A stretch of DNA of 63,092 nucleotides, taken from positions 1-63,092 of the forward strand of contig CAKRFP010000013.1 of NCBI GenBank assembly GCA_934320645.1. Direction: 5' to 3'. This DNA comes from an uncultured Bariatricus sp. (GTDB taxonomy: Bacteria; Bacillota; Clostridia; Lachnospirales; Lachnospiraceae). The position numbers were made by a program, and so were the translations under genes. Position 1 is the stretch's first letter. Every line of letters begins with the position of its first letter. Below the pieces are notes generated by a model that saw nothing but the letters and a program-made list of their open reading frames with translations, made no database searches and was not told the DNA's origin. Below are positions 26,364-34,973 of this stretch, piece after piece.

Positions 26364-27173
26364 ATGAGAATAGGAAAGAAAGAATTTGATACAGCAAAAC
26401 ATACTTATATTATGGGAATCCTGAATGTGACACCGGATTCTTTTTCAGATGGTGGAAAATGGAATGGTTATGATGCGGCAATGCGCCATGCAGAAGAGCT
26501 TTTAGAAGGTGGAACGGACATCCTGGATATCGGTGGAGAGTCCACAAGACCGGGGCATCAGCAGATTACATCGGAGGAAGAGATTACAAGAACAGCACCG
26601 GTGATCGAGGCTGTCAAAAAGAATTTTGATGTGCCGGTGTCGATTGACACATATAAGAGTGATGTGGCAGAGGCAGCGCTTCAGGCAGGGGCGGATCTGG
26701 TCAATGATATCTGGGGATTCCAGTATGATGAAAAGATGGCAGACCTTGTGAAAAAATATGATGTGGCATGTTGTCTGATGCATAATAAAAATGAGGCAGT
26801 ATACAGGGATTTTCTGGAGGATATGTATGCGGAGCTACAGAAATGTGTGGATACGGCGAAAGCAGCAGGAATTGAAGATGACAGGATCATGCTAGATCCG
26901 GGCGTTGGATTTGGAAAGACCTATGAGATGAACTTGGATGTGATGAAGCATCTGGATCTGTTTAACGGACTGGGATACCCAATGCTTCTTGGAACTTCCA
27001 GAAAATCCATGATCGGTCTGACACTGGATCTCCCGGTGACAGAGCGGGAAGAAGGAACCCTCGTTACGACTGTGATGGCAGTGCAGAACCATTATGGATT
27101 TGTGCGTGTGCATGATGCGGAAAAGAGCCGCAGAGCAATTAAGATGACAGAAGCGATTCTGGCAAGAGCATAG
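26364..27173 (+). CDS. folP: Dihydropteroate synthase
   Basis: A 269-residue TIM-barrel enzyme that joins 6-hydroxymethyl-dihydropterin diphosphate with p-aminobenzoate; it is the sulfonamide target. Signatures are ILNVTPDSFSDGGKW near the N-terminus, DIGGESTRPGHQ, and LDPGVGFGKTYEMNLD. Length and motifs are normal. The upstream gap to the HD gene is 16 bases. Confidence 0.98.
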   Translation: MRIGKKEFDTAKHTYIMGILNVTPDSFSDGGKWNGYDAAMRHAEELLEGGTDILDIGGESTRPGHQQITSEEEITRTAPVIEAVKKNFDVPVSIDTYKSDVAEAALQAGADLVNDIWGFQYDEKMADLVKKYDVACCLMHNKNEAVYRDFLEDMYAELQKCVDTAKAAGIEDDRIMLDPGVGFGKTYEMNLDVMKHLDLFNGLGYPMLLGTSRKSMIGLTLDLPVTEREEGTLVTTVMAVQNHYGFVRVHDAEKSRRAIKMTEAILARA

Positions 27174-27186
27174 ATGGGAGAAAAAG

Positions 27187-28008
27187 ATGGATCAGATAAA
27201 AATTGACAATCTGGAAATATTTGCAAACCATGGAGTCTATCCGGAGGAGAACCGGCTGGGACAGAAGTTTGTAGTGTCCTGCATTTTATATGTAGATACG
27301 CGAAAGGCAGGAAAAGCAGATGATCTGGAAGCCTCTGTGAATTACGGAACCATTTCACATCTGATCAAAGAGAAGATGGAAGAGAAAAACTACCAGCTGA
27401 TCGAGGCGGTGGCAGAACATCTTGCAGAAGAGATTCTCCTGTTCGATGAGAAGGTCAGGAAGGTGATGATCGAGGTTAAGAAGCCGTGGGCACCGGTAGG
27501 ACTTCCGTTGGAAAGTGTTTCCGTGAAGATTGAACGCGGCTGGCATGAAGCGTTTATCGCACTGGGATCTAATATGGGAGACAAGAAAAAGTATATTGAA
27601 GATGCAGTAGAGAACCTGAAAAAGGATCCGCTTTGCAGAGTGTTGAAAGTATCAGAACTGATCGGAACCGAGCCGTATGGTGTGACAGATCAGGATGAAT
27701 TCCTGAATGGGGCATTAAAGCTGGAAACTTTACTTACTCCGCATGAACTTCTGGATCTTCTGCACCGGATCGAGCAGGAAGCCGGAAGAAAGCGGATCCG
27801 CAGATGGGGACCGAGAACGCTGGATCTGGATATCATTTTCTATGAGGACCAGATCATTGAAGAGGACGATTTGTGCGTTCCGCACATTGATATGCAGAAC
27901 CGGGAATTTGTCCTTGCACCACTGTGCGAGATTGCGCCGTATAAACGCCATCCGGTTCAGAAGGAAACCATGATGGAAATGCTTGCAAAGTTAAGAGTGA
28001 AAAGTTAA
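27187..28008 (+). CDS. folBK: Fused dihydroneopterin aldolase / HPPK
   Basis: A 273-residue two-domain fusion. Residues 1 to about 115 are FolB (DNLEIFANHGVYPEENRLGQ), which makes 6-hydroxymethyl-dihydropterin. The rest is FolK, beginning HEAFIALGSNMGDKKKYI and including RIRRWGPRTLDLDIIFYED, which pyrophosphorylates it. The product goes to FolP encoded just upstream. The fusion is common in Clostridia. It is the last gene of the folate cluster; a separate promoter follows 12 bases after its stop. Confidence 0.97.
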   Translation: MDQIKIDNLEIFANHGVYPEENRLGQKFVVSCILYVDTRKAGKADDLEASVNYGTISHLIKEKMEEKNYQLIEAVAEHLAEEILLFDEKVRKVMIEVKKPWAPVGLPLESVSVKIERGWHEAFIALGSNMGDKKKYIEDAVENLKKDPLCRVLKVSELIGTEPYGVTDQDEFLNGALKLETLLTPHELLDLLHRIEQEAGRKRIRRWGPRTLDLDIIFYEDQIIEEDDLCVPHIDMQNREFVLAPLCEIAPYKRHPVQKETMMEMLAKLRVKS

Positions 28009-28019
28009 GAGGGTAATAA

Positions 28020-28048
28020 TTGACTTCTTATCGGGAGAAGCTTATACT
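28020..28048 (+). promoter_or_regulatory. Promoter for the M18 aminopeptidase
   Basis: TTGACT at 28020-28025 and TATACT at 28043-28048 are 17 bases apart, about 50 bases before the start codon. Confidence 0.8.
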
Positions 28049-28096
28049 GAAAGTATTGTGGGAGAAATCCAAACTGAAATGAAGAGAGGTATAGAA

Positions 28097-29497
28097 ATGG
28101 AAGAAAAGAAGAATCTCTGGAGTTCTTACGACGAAGCAGCCAAAAAAGAACTTCATGAAATCAATGAAAAGTATAAAGCCTGCCTGGACGCCGGAAAGAC
28201 AGAGCGTGAGTGTGTAAAGCTTGCAGTTAAGATGGCAAAAGAAGCAGGATACCAGGATGTGAAAGAGGTTCTGAAAGAAGGAAAGAGCCTGAAAGCAGGA
28301 GATAAGGTCTACGCAGTATGCATGGAAAAAATGCTTGCTATGTTCCGCATTGGAGAAGAACCAATTTCAAATGGTATGAATATTCTTGGTGCACATATTG
28401 ATTCACCGCGTATCGATGTAAAGCAGAACCCATTATATGAAAATGAAGGAATGGCTTACCTGGATACACACTACTATGGTGGAATCAAGAAATATCAGTG
28501 GGTAACAGGACCGATGGCACTTCATGGCGTTGTTGCCAAGAAGGACGGAAGCGTAGAAGAGATCAGCATCGGGGAAAAAGAATCTGATCCGGTATTTGTT
28601 ATCACAGACCTTCTGGTACATCTTGCAGCAAACCAGATGTCCAAGAAAGCAAGTGAAGTGATCGAAGGCGAGAAGTTGGATCTTTTGATCGGTAACAGTC
28701 CGCTTGATAAAGAGGAGGGACTTGATGAAGAAGAAAAAGAAACGATCAAGGCTAACGTACTTCATATTTTAAAAGAGAACTATGGAATCGAAGAAGAAGA
28801 TTTTGCATCGGCTGAACTGGAAATTGTTCCGGCTGGAAAGGCAAGAGACTGTGGATTTGACCGCAGCATGATCCTTTCTTATGGACAGGATGACAGAGTC
28901 TGCGCATTTACTTCTCTGTTCGCTATGCTGGATGTGGAAAATGCAAAGCGTACAGGATGTTGTCTGTTAGTAGATAAAGAAGAGATCGGAAGTGTCGGAG
29001 CAACCGGAATGCATTCTCGTTTCTTTGAAAATACAGTTGCAGAGCTTGTTGCACTTACAGAAGGTGAATCTGAACTGAAGGTACGCCGTGCACTTGCTAA
29101 TTCAAGAATGCTTTCTTCTGACGTAAGTGCTGCTTATGATCCGATGTTTGCAGAAGCATTTGAAAAGAGAAGTGCCGCTTTCTTTACAAAGGGACTTGCA
29201 TTCAATAAGTTTACAGGAAGCCGCGGAAAGAGCGGATCCAATGATGCAAATGCAGAATATCTTGCAAGACTGCGCAAGGTGATGGATGATGCAGGTGTTA
29301 CTTACCAGTTCGCAGAACTTGGTAAAGTCGATGTAGGCGGCGGCGGAACCATCGCATATATTATGGCAAATTATGGTATGGAAGTGATCGACAGCGGTGT
29401 TGCTGTACTTTCCATGCATGCACCTTATGAAGTCAGCAGCAAAGCTGATGTGTATGAAGCAGTAAAGGGATACAGAGCATTCCTTCTGAATATGTAA
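28097..29497 (+). CDS. M18 family aminopeptidase
   Basis: A 466-residue zinc aminopeptidase of the M18 (aspartyl aminopeptidase-like) family. Visible metal-site regions are LGAHIDSPRIDVKQNPLY, LLVDKEEIGSVGATGMHS, and a late MHAPYEVSSKADVYE. It removes N-terminal residues in the cytosol, probably as a large oligomer as in relatives. I chose ATG 28097, since GAGAGG at 28083-28088 precedes it and the 13 extra upstream residues look non-native. It is transcribed alone between its own promoter and terminator. Confidence 0.95.
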   Translation: MEEKKNLWSSYDEAAKKELHEINEKYKACLDAGKTERECVKLAVKMAKEAGYQDVKEVLKEGKSLKAGDKVYAVCMEKMLAMFRIGEEPISNGMNILGAHIDSPRIDVKQNPLYENEGMAYLDTHYYGGIKKYQWVTGPMALHGVVAKKDGSVEEISIGEKESDPVFVITDLLVHLAANQMSKKASEVIEGEKLDLLIGNSPLDKEEGLDEEEKETIKANVLHILKENYGIEEEDFASAELEIVPAGKARDCGFDRSMILSYGQDDRVCAFTSLFAMLDVENAKRTGCCLLVDKEEIGSVGATGMHSRFFENTVAELVALTEGESELKVRRALANSRMLSSDVSAAYDPMFAEAFEKRSAAFFTKGLAFNKFTGSRGKSGSNDANAEYLARLRKVMDDAGVTYQFAELGKVDVGGGGTIAYIMANYGMEVIDSGVAVLSMHAPYEVSSKADVYEAVKGYRAFLLNM

Positions 29498-29508
29498 GAG
29501 ATGAAAAG

Positions 29509-29557
29509 AACTCAGGCAAAACAAAGGATACAGTCCGGTTTTGCCTGAGTTTTTTTC
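29509..29557 (+). terminator. Rho-independent terminator after the M18 gene
   Basis: The stem AACTCAGGCAAAAC pairs with GTTTTGCCTGAGTT and is followed by a T-run. Confidence 0.92.
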
Positions 29558-29687
29558 TGATAATAACAAAATTTTTAGTATATAAAAGAAATTTAATTAC
29601 GGAGATTTTCATTATAGAAGAAATCACTTGAAGAAATCGAACTCTTCTATAAATTCACTTTTTTGTACGAAAAAAAGTACATAAGGG

Positions 29688-29716
29688 TTGACTATCACAG
29701 TTAAAACATTTACAAT
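29688..29716 (+). promoter_or_regulatory. Promoter for ppdK
   Basis: TTGACT at 29688-29693 and TACAAT at 29711-29716 are 17 bases apart. The leader is about 120 bases to the ATG at 29842. The rest of the 29558-29841 gap is AT-rich and shows nothing else. Confidence 0.75.
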
Positions 29717-29841
29717 ATTAGTGCGGTAAAATCCGTTTTTAAGGGCGATATAAGATATGAAAAGAGCAGACAGTTACCAGTCTGACTGTGATTTTCAAGT
29801 TTTATATATATCAATTACCAATAACGAGGAGGAATTGTAAA

Positions 29842-32478
29842 ATGGCAACAAAATGGGTTTACATGTTTACAGAAGGTAATGCCGATATGAGAAACCTGCT
29901 TGGTGGAAAAGGCGCTAACCTTGCTGAAATGACAAACTTAGGTCTTCCAGTACCACAGGGCTTCACAATCACAACAGAAGCTTGTACTCAGTATTATGAG
30001 GACGGAAGACAGATCAATGAAGAAATCATGGCTCAGATCATGGAAGCTATTACAAAGATGGAAGGAATCACAGGAAAGAAATTCGGTGATAAAGAGAATC
30101 CACTTCTTGTTTCCGTTCGTTCTGGTGCAAGAGCATCTATGCCTGGTATGATGGATACAATCCTGAACCTTGGTCTTAATGAAGACGTTGTCAACGTACT
30201 GGCTGAAAAATCAGGCAACCCACGTTGGGCTTGGGACTGCTACAGAAGATTTATTCAGATGTACTCAGATGTAGTTATGGAAGTAGGTAAAAAATACTTC
30301 GAAGAACTGATCGACAAGATGAAAGCTGAAAGAGGCGTTAAACAGGACGTTGAACTTACAGCAGAAGATCTTCACGAATTAGCTAACCAGTTCAAGGCAG
30401 AATATAAAGAAAAAATCGGTGCTGAATTCCCGACAGATCCAAAGGAACAGTTAATGGGGGCTATCAAAGCTGTATTCCGTTCATGGGACAACCCGAGAGC
30501 AAATGTATACCGTCGTGACAACGATATCCCGTATTCATGGGGAACCGCTGTTAACGTACAGATGATGGCATTTGGTAACATGGGTGATGACTGTGGTACA
30601 GGTGTTGCATTTACACGTGACCCGGCTACAGGAAATAACGGACTGTTCGGAGAATTCCTTACAAATGCTCAGGGAGAAGACGTAGTTGCAGGTGTTCGTA
30701 CACCAATGCACATTTCAGAAATGGAACAGAAATTCCCAGAAGCATTCAAACAGTTCAAAGAAGTATGCAAGACTCTGGAAACACATTACAGAGATATGCA
30801 GGATATGGAGTTTACTGTAGAACATGGTAAACTGTACATGCTTCAGACACGTAATGGTAAGAGAACAGCTCAGGCTGCTCTTAAGATCGCTTGCGATCTC
30901 GTTGATGAAGGAATGAGAACCGAAGAAGAAGCAGTTGCTATGATCGATCCTCGTAACCTTGATACACTGCTTCATCCACAGTTCGATGCAGCCGCTCTGA
31001 AAGTCGCTGTACCGATGGCTAAAGCACTTGGAGCATCTCCAGGAGCTGCTTGCGGTAAGATCGTCTTTACAGCTGATGATGCTGTAGCATGGGCTGCAAG
31101 AGGCGAAAAAGTCGTTCTTGTACGTCTTGAGACATCACCGGAAGATATCACAGGTATGAAGTCTGCTCAGGGTATCCTGACAGTTCGTGGTGGTATGACA
31201 TCACACGCAGCCGTTGTTGCACGTGGTATGGGAACATGCTGTGTATCTGGTTGTGGTGACATCAACATGGATGAAGAAAACAAGAAATTCACACTTGGTG
31301 GAAAAGAATTCCATGAAGGAGATGCAATCTCTCTTGATGGATCAACAGGTAATATCTATGACGGAATCATCCCGACTGTAGATGCTACAATCGCAGGTGA
31401 ATTCGGAAGAATCATGGGATGGGCTGACAAGTACAGAACTATGAAAGTTCGTACAAATGCAGATACACCATCTGATGCTAAGAAAGCACGTGAACTTGGT
31501 GCTGAAGGTATCGGACTTTGCCGTACAGAGCATATGTTCTTCGAAGGCAACAGAATTGATGCGTTCCGTGAAATGATCTGCTCTGAAACAGTAGAAGAAA
31601 GAGAAGCTGCACTTGCTAAGATCCTTCCGGAACAGCAGGGAGACTTCGAAAAACTTTACGAAGCACTGGAAGGAAATCCGGTTACTATCCGTTTCCTTGA
31701 TCCACCGCTTCATGAATTCGTTCCAACAGAAGAAGAAGATATTAAGAAACTTGCTGATGCTCAGGGCAAATCTGTTGACCAGATCAAAGCAATCATCAGC
31801 TCTCTGCACGAATTCAACCCAATGATGGGACATCGTGGATGCCGTCTTGCTGTAACTTATCCGGAAATCGCTAAGATGCAGACAAGCGCAGTTATCCGTG
31901 CTGCTATCAATGTTAAGAAAGCTCATCCGGATTGGAATGTTAAACCGGAAATCATGATCCCGCTGGTTGGCGATATCAAAGAGCTTAAATATGTTAAGAA
32001 GTTTGTAGTAGAAACAGCTGACGCTGAAATCGCTGCTGCAGGAAGTGACCTTGAGTACGAAGTTGGTACAATGATCGAGATTCCTAGAGCTGCTCTTACA
32101 GCTGATGACATCGCAAAAGAAGCTGACTTCTTCTGCTTCGGTACAAACGACCTTACACAGATGACATACGGATTCTCACGTGATGATGCTGGTAAGTTCC
32201 TTGATGCTTACTATGACGCTAAGATCTTCGAGAACGATCCATTTGCTAAACTTGACCAGACTGGTGTTGGTAAGCTTATGAAGATGGCTATCGATCTTGG
32301 AAAACCGGTTAATCCGTCACTTCACGTTGGTATCTGTGGAGAACATGGTGGAGATCCAAGCTCTGTAGAATTCTGCAACAGCATTGGTCTTGATTATGTA
32401 TCTTGCTCACCATTCCGTGTACCGATCGCTCGTCTGGCTGCTGCTCAGGCTGCAATCGCACAGAAGAATGCGAAATAA
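29842..32478 (+). CDS. ppdK: Pyruvate, phosphate dikinase
   Basis: An 878-residue enzyme interconverting pyruvate, ATP and phosphate with PEP, AMP and pyrophosphate. The nucleotide-grasp domain begins KWVYMFTEGNADMRNLLGGKGANLAEM. The swivelling phosphohistidine domain has GGMTSHAAVVARGMGTCCVSG. The C-terminal barrel includes GLCRTEHMFFE and FGTNDLTQMTYGFSRDD. In anaerobes with PPi-linked glycolysis it often runs toward pyruvate. The start at 29842 follows CGAGGAGGAATTG; an upstream in-frame start at 29788 lies inside the leader. Codon bias resembles that of nifJ and differs from neighbours, consistent with very high expression. Confidence 0.98.
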   Translation: MATKWVYMFTEGNADMRNLLGGKGANLAEMTNLGLPVPQGFTITTEACTQYYEDGRQINEEIMAQIMEAITKMEGITGKKFGDKENPLLVSVRSGARASMPGMMDTILNLGLNEDVVNVLAEKSGNPRWAWDCYRRFIQMYSDVVMEVGKKYFEELIDKMKAERGVKQDVELTAEDLHELANQFKAEYKEKIGAEFPTDPKEQLMGAIKAVFRSWDNPRANVYRRDNDIPYSWGTAVNVQMMAFGNMGDDCGTGVAFTRDPATGNNGLFGEFLTNAQGEDVVAGVRTPMHISEMEQKFPEAFKQFKEVCKTLETHYRDMQDMEFTVEHGKLYMLQTRNGKRTAQAALKIACDLVDEGMRTEEEAVAMIDPRNLDTLLHPQFDAAALKVAVPMAKALGASPGAACGKIVFTADDAVAWAARGEKVVLVRLETSPEDITGMKSAQGILTVRGGMTSHAAVVARGMGTCCVSGCGDINMDEENKKFTLGGKEFHEGDAISLDGSTGNIYDGIIPTVDATIAGEFGRIMGWADKYRTMKVRTNADTPSDAKKARELGAEGIGLCRTEHMFFEGNRIDAFREMICSETVEEREAALAKILPEQQGDFEKLYEALEGNPVTIRFLDPPLHEFVPTEEEDIKKLADAQGKSVDQIKAIISSLHEFNPMMGHRGCRLAVTYPEIAKMQTSAVIRAAINVKKAHPDWNVKPEIMIPLVGDIKELKYVKKFVVETADAEIAAAGSDLEYEVGTMIEIPRAALTADDIAKEADFFCFGTNDLTQMTYGFSRDDAGKFLDAYYDAKIFENDPFAKLDQTGVGKLMKMAIDLGKPVNPSLHVGICGEHGGDPSSVEFCNSIGLDYVSCSPFRVPIARLAAAQAAIAQKNAK

Positions 32479-32505
32479 GCATATTGCGTATAGCAAGAAA
32501 TAAAT

Positions 32506-32559
32506 AATAAGAGGGCGTGTGAAAAAACCTTTCGTTTTTTCACACGCTCTCTTATTTTA
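32506..32559 (+). terminator. Strong terminator after ppdK
   Basis: A stem of more than 20 bp with one bulge: AATAAGAG then GCGTGTGAAAAAAC on the left, matched by GTTTTTTCACACGC then CTCTTATT on the right, closing with TTAT. It is nearly symmetric, so it could work in both directions. Confidence 0.92.
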
Positions 32560-32605
32560 TCTAGTTATAGATTAGAAATATTAAATTATGATTAAAATGA
32601 AAATT

Positions 32606-32633
32606 TTGCTGTTCTTTTCAGAATATATATGAT
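32606..32633 (+). promoter_or_regulatory. Promoter in front of the 53-bp repeat array
   Basis: TTGCTG at 32606-32611 and TATGAT at 32628-32633 are 16 bases apart. Transcription from here would begin about 50 bases before the first repeat and read through the whole array into the gene at 33095. Confidence 0.5.
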
Positions 32634-32690
32634 ACACTGAATCGACCAAATCAAAAAATCTTTTATCAAATCATTTTTGCAAAGAGTAAA

Positions 32691-33060
32691 TTGATTGCAA
32701 ATTATTACAAGCTAAAACAAATCAAGAAAGTTTAAGAAGAAAATTGATTGTAATCCACAAATATCTAAAGTAAATCAATGGAAGCGACAGGAAACGTTGA
32801 TCATATAACAAATGGTTAAATATTAGGTCAATGTAATTGGTGAAATAAATTGATTGTAAATTCAATAAGTTAAAATCAAATCAAGAAGTTTATAGAAAAA
32901 GATTGACTGTAACTTTAAAAACTTGAAAATGAATCAAGGGAAAACCGAAAATAGCTTGACTGGGATTCAAAAATTAGAAAATAGATCAAGAAAATTCTGG
33001 AAATAGCTTGACTGGAAAATTAAAAACACGAAAATAAATCAAAAAGAAATAAAACGATAG
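32691..33060 (+). repeat. Seven degenerate 53-bp direct repeats
   Basis: Units start at 32691, 32744, 32797, 32850, 32903, 32956 and 33008, so the spacing is 53 bases in five cases and 52 in one. Each unit begins with TTGAYTG (TTGATCA in unit 3) and carries RTCAA at unit position 31-35 (30-34 in the 52-base unit 6). The two are complementary (TTGA with TCAA) and can pair within a unit. Everything between has diverged except A-rich tracts. The block is strongly AT-rich and encodes no protein. It ends 34 bases before the ATG of the nuclease-like gene. It is not a CRISPR array, because no part is a conserved 25-40-base repeat. Direct hand alignment supports the period. Confidence 0.85.
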
Positions 33061-33094
33061 ATAAAAAACAATTTCAAATAAAGGGGGACAGTCT

Positions 33095-33883
33095 ATGTAT
33101 AAATTAAAAAATATGCTTATCCAAGAGCAAGAACATTTGGAGAAAATCGTTATGCAAGCTAAAACTAACTTAAGTACAGAACCAGAAGGACACCTTAGAA
33201 TTTCGATAGATCAAAATAAGCCGCGTTATTATCAATGCATAAATGACAGCAAAGGAATTTACATTCCAAGAGATGAAAAAGAGTTGCCGAGACGTCTGGC
33301 ACAAAAAGGTTATAATGAAGCGGTGATAAAAAAAGGGGAAACAAGGCTTAAACAAATAAAGAAAATAACAAAAAATTATTCGGATGATGAAATTGAAAAA
33401 ATTTATACATCTATGAATAAAGCGAGACAATTACTGGTAACTCCGATAGAACCAACATGGGATCAATTACTTACAAAATGGTATGAGGCAGAATATCAGG
33501 GAAAAGAGTTCAAAGAGGGAATACCATTAATCCTTACCGAGAAGGGAGAACGTGTCAGATCAAAATCAGAGAAGATACTAGCAGATTATTTTTATAGAAA
33601 GAATATCCTTTACAAATATGAAAAACCACTTTATCTGAAAGGATACGGTACAGTGTATCCAGATTTTACATTTTTATCAAAAAAGACTTATCAAGAAATA
33701 TACTGGGAACATGAAGGAATGATGGATAAACAGGATTATGCAAGAGCAGCTGTGCGAAAAATGGAATTGTATCAAATAAATCATATATATCCAGGCGATC
33801 GGTTGATTATAACTTTTGAGACAGAACAAAATGTATTGAATTCAAAGATAATAGAGAATCTGATAGAAAAATATTTGATATAA
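33095..33883 (+). CDS. Conserved hypothetical protein with PD-(D/E)XK-like nuclease signature
   Basis: A 262-residue soluble protein. The N-terminal part has a basic, helical region with GHLRISIDQNKPRYYQCIN and YIPRDEKELPRRLAQKGYNE. The C-terminal part reads like a restriction-endonuclease fold: RSKSEKILADYFYR (E159 as the helix glutamate), GTVYPDFTFL (P189-D190), then EIYWEHEGMMD (E201/E205) in place of a strict E-x-K, ending PGDRLIITFETE. I recall similar unnamed proteins in gut Clostridia but can assign no function. A GGGGG site precedes the ATG. It is AT-rich compared with ppdK and lies immediately after the 53-bp repeat array, with a further unknown gene downstream, so it looks like an inserted cassette. 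Confidence 0.75.
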   Translation: MYKLKNMLIQEQEHLEKIVMQAKTNLSTEPEGHLRISIDQNKPRYYQCINDSKGIYIPRDEKELPRRLAQKGYNEAVIKKGETRLKQIKKITKNYSDDEIEKIYTSMNKARQLLVTPIEPTWDQLLTKWYEAEYQGKEFKEGIPLILTEKGERVRSKSEKILADYFYRKNILYKYEKPLYLKGYGTVYPDFTFLSKKTYQEIYWEHEGMMDKQDYARAAVRKMELYQINHIYPGDRLIITFETEQNVLNSKIIENLIEKYLI

Positions 33884-33950
33884 GAGGACTTATGATATAA
33901 TTAGCTTGTTGGAGGAGAAGGAGATTCAGGTTGGAACGAGGTGGAATGTT

Positions 33951-34226
33951 ATGATGCATCCATACATGATACTAGCAGATGAAACAGAAATTGTTCATTC
34001 TCAAATTATTGAAAAAGATGGAATGAAAAAAATTATAGTTAATTTTGAGCACCCAACAGAAAGCGGATTTGATTTAGCAAGATGTGAATTACCTGATTAT
34101 AAATGGACAGAACGAGAAGAATATTCTGATGGAGAGATAGAGCTGTTTGGAAAAATCTTACACCGCGATGAACATTTGCTATACAAGTATGCAGAGAATG
34201 AAATGTTTAAAAAGAATACAATCTAG
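33951..34226 (+). CDS. Small hypothetical protein downstream of the nuclease-like gene
   Basis: A 91-residue acidic protein starting MMHPYMILADETEIVHSQII and containing VNFEHPTESGFDLARCELPDYKW and LHRDEHLLYKYAEN. I chose ATG 33951 because GAGGTGG at 33938-33944 is 6 bases before it; the frame is open further upstream to a TTG at 33906. No known domain is recognised. It follows the nuclease-like gene by 67 bases on the same strand and shares its AT-rich composition, so the two probably belong together. The next gene starts 16 bases after its stop but has the composition of the core genome. Confidence 0.65.
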   Translation: MMHPYMILADETEIVHSQIIEKDGMKKIIVNFEHPTESGFDLARCELPDYKWTEREEYSDGEIELFGKILHRDEHLLYKYAENEMFKKNTI

Positions 34227-34242
34227 GACGGAGGAGAACTAC

Positions 34243-34776
34243 ATGGAATTAGTAAACGGAAGACCAACAGACACACAAGGCAGACTGAACAAGGAAATCC
34301 GCGTATATGACTTCCTTGATTCGCTTGGAGTCGTATATCAGAGAATCGACCATGAAGCCGCAATGACAATGGAGGCATGCGAGGAAATTGACCGGACACT
34401 GGAGGCGACGATCTGCAAGAATCTGCTTTTATGCAATCGGCAGGAGACACAGTTTTATTTACTGATGCTTCCGGGGGATAAGGTGTTTAAGACAAAGAAT
34501 TTGTCAGCGCAGATCGGTTCGTCCAGACTCTCTTTTGCAAAAGCAGAGTATATGGAAAAATATCTGGACATTACGCCTGGATCTTTAAGTGTGCTTGGTC
34601 TTATGAATGATAAGGACAGGATGGTACGGCTTCTGATCGATGAAGATGTGCTTACAGGAGAATATATCGGATGTCATCCGTGTATCAATACATCAAGTCT
34701 CAGACTTCGGACAAAAGATCTGGTGGAGAAGATTATTCCGGCAATGGAACATGAGCCGACCATCGTGAAGCTGTAA
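34243..34776 (+). CDS. YbaK/ProX-type aminoacyl-tRNA deacylase domain protein
   Basis: A 177-residue protein of the prolyl-tRNA-synthetase-associated editing-domain family, which hydrolyses mischarged tRNA in trans (for example Ala-tRNA-Pro). Segments typical of the family are VYDFLDSLGVVYQRIDHEAAMTMEAC, KNLLLCNRQETQFYLLMLPGDKVFKTK, RLSFAKAEYMEKYLDITPGSLSVLGLMND, and a late GCHPCINTSSLRL. The start at 34243 has GGAGGAG at 34231-34237; an open frame continues upstream into the previous gene but lacks a site. Confidence 0.9.
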   Translation: MELVNGRPTDTQGRLNKEIRVYDFLDSLGVVYQRIDHEAAMTMEACEEIDRTLEATICKNLLLCNRQETQFYLLMLPGDKVFKTKNLSAQIGSSRLSFAKAEYMEKYLDITPGSLSVLGLMNDKDRMVRLLIDEDVLTGEYIGCHPCINTSSLRLRTKDLVEKIIPAMEHEPTIVKL

Positions 34777-34938
34777 ATCCGCCAGAAAACGAAAAAGGTA
34801 GCAGAAACAGCAATATAGAAACAGAAAGATTTTTGACAGTGCAAATATAAAAACTGGATAATGAAAAATATTACAAAATCTATATAAAAAAACAAAATAA
34901 ATTCATGCAAAATTCATATAAAAAAAGAAAGAAACACC

Positions 34939-34967
34939 TTGACGAAATGCAAGATTTCTCTTAAAAT
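34939..34967 (+). promoter_or_regulatory. Strong promoter ahead of a short hairpin transcript
   Basis: TTGACG at 34939-34944 and TAAAAT at 34962-34967 are 17 bases apart. The predicted start is near 34974. Confidence 0.7.
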
Positions 34968-34973
34968 ATGAAA

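Noticed and set aside
32691..33060. CRISPR array
   Set aside because: Only short boxes of 5-7 bases are kept per unit; there is no conserved 25-40-base repeat with distinct spacers, and no cas gene is nearby.
32606..34226. Type III toxin-antitoxin locus
   Set aside because: The layout is reminiscent, but the repeats are degenerate, no terminator separates them from the gene, and the protein shows a PD-(D/E)XK-like pattern rather than a ToxN/CptN fold. Kept only as an analogy.
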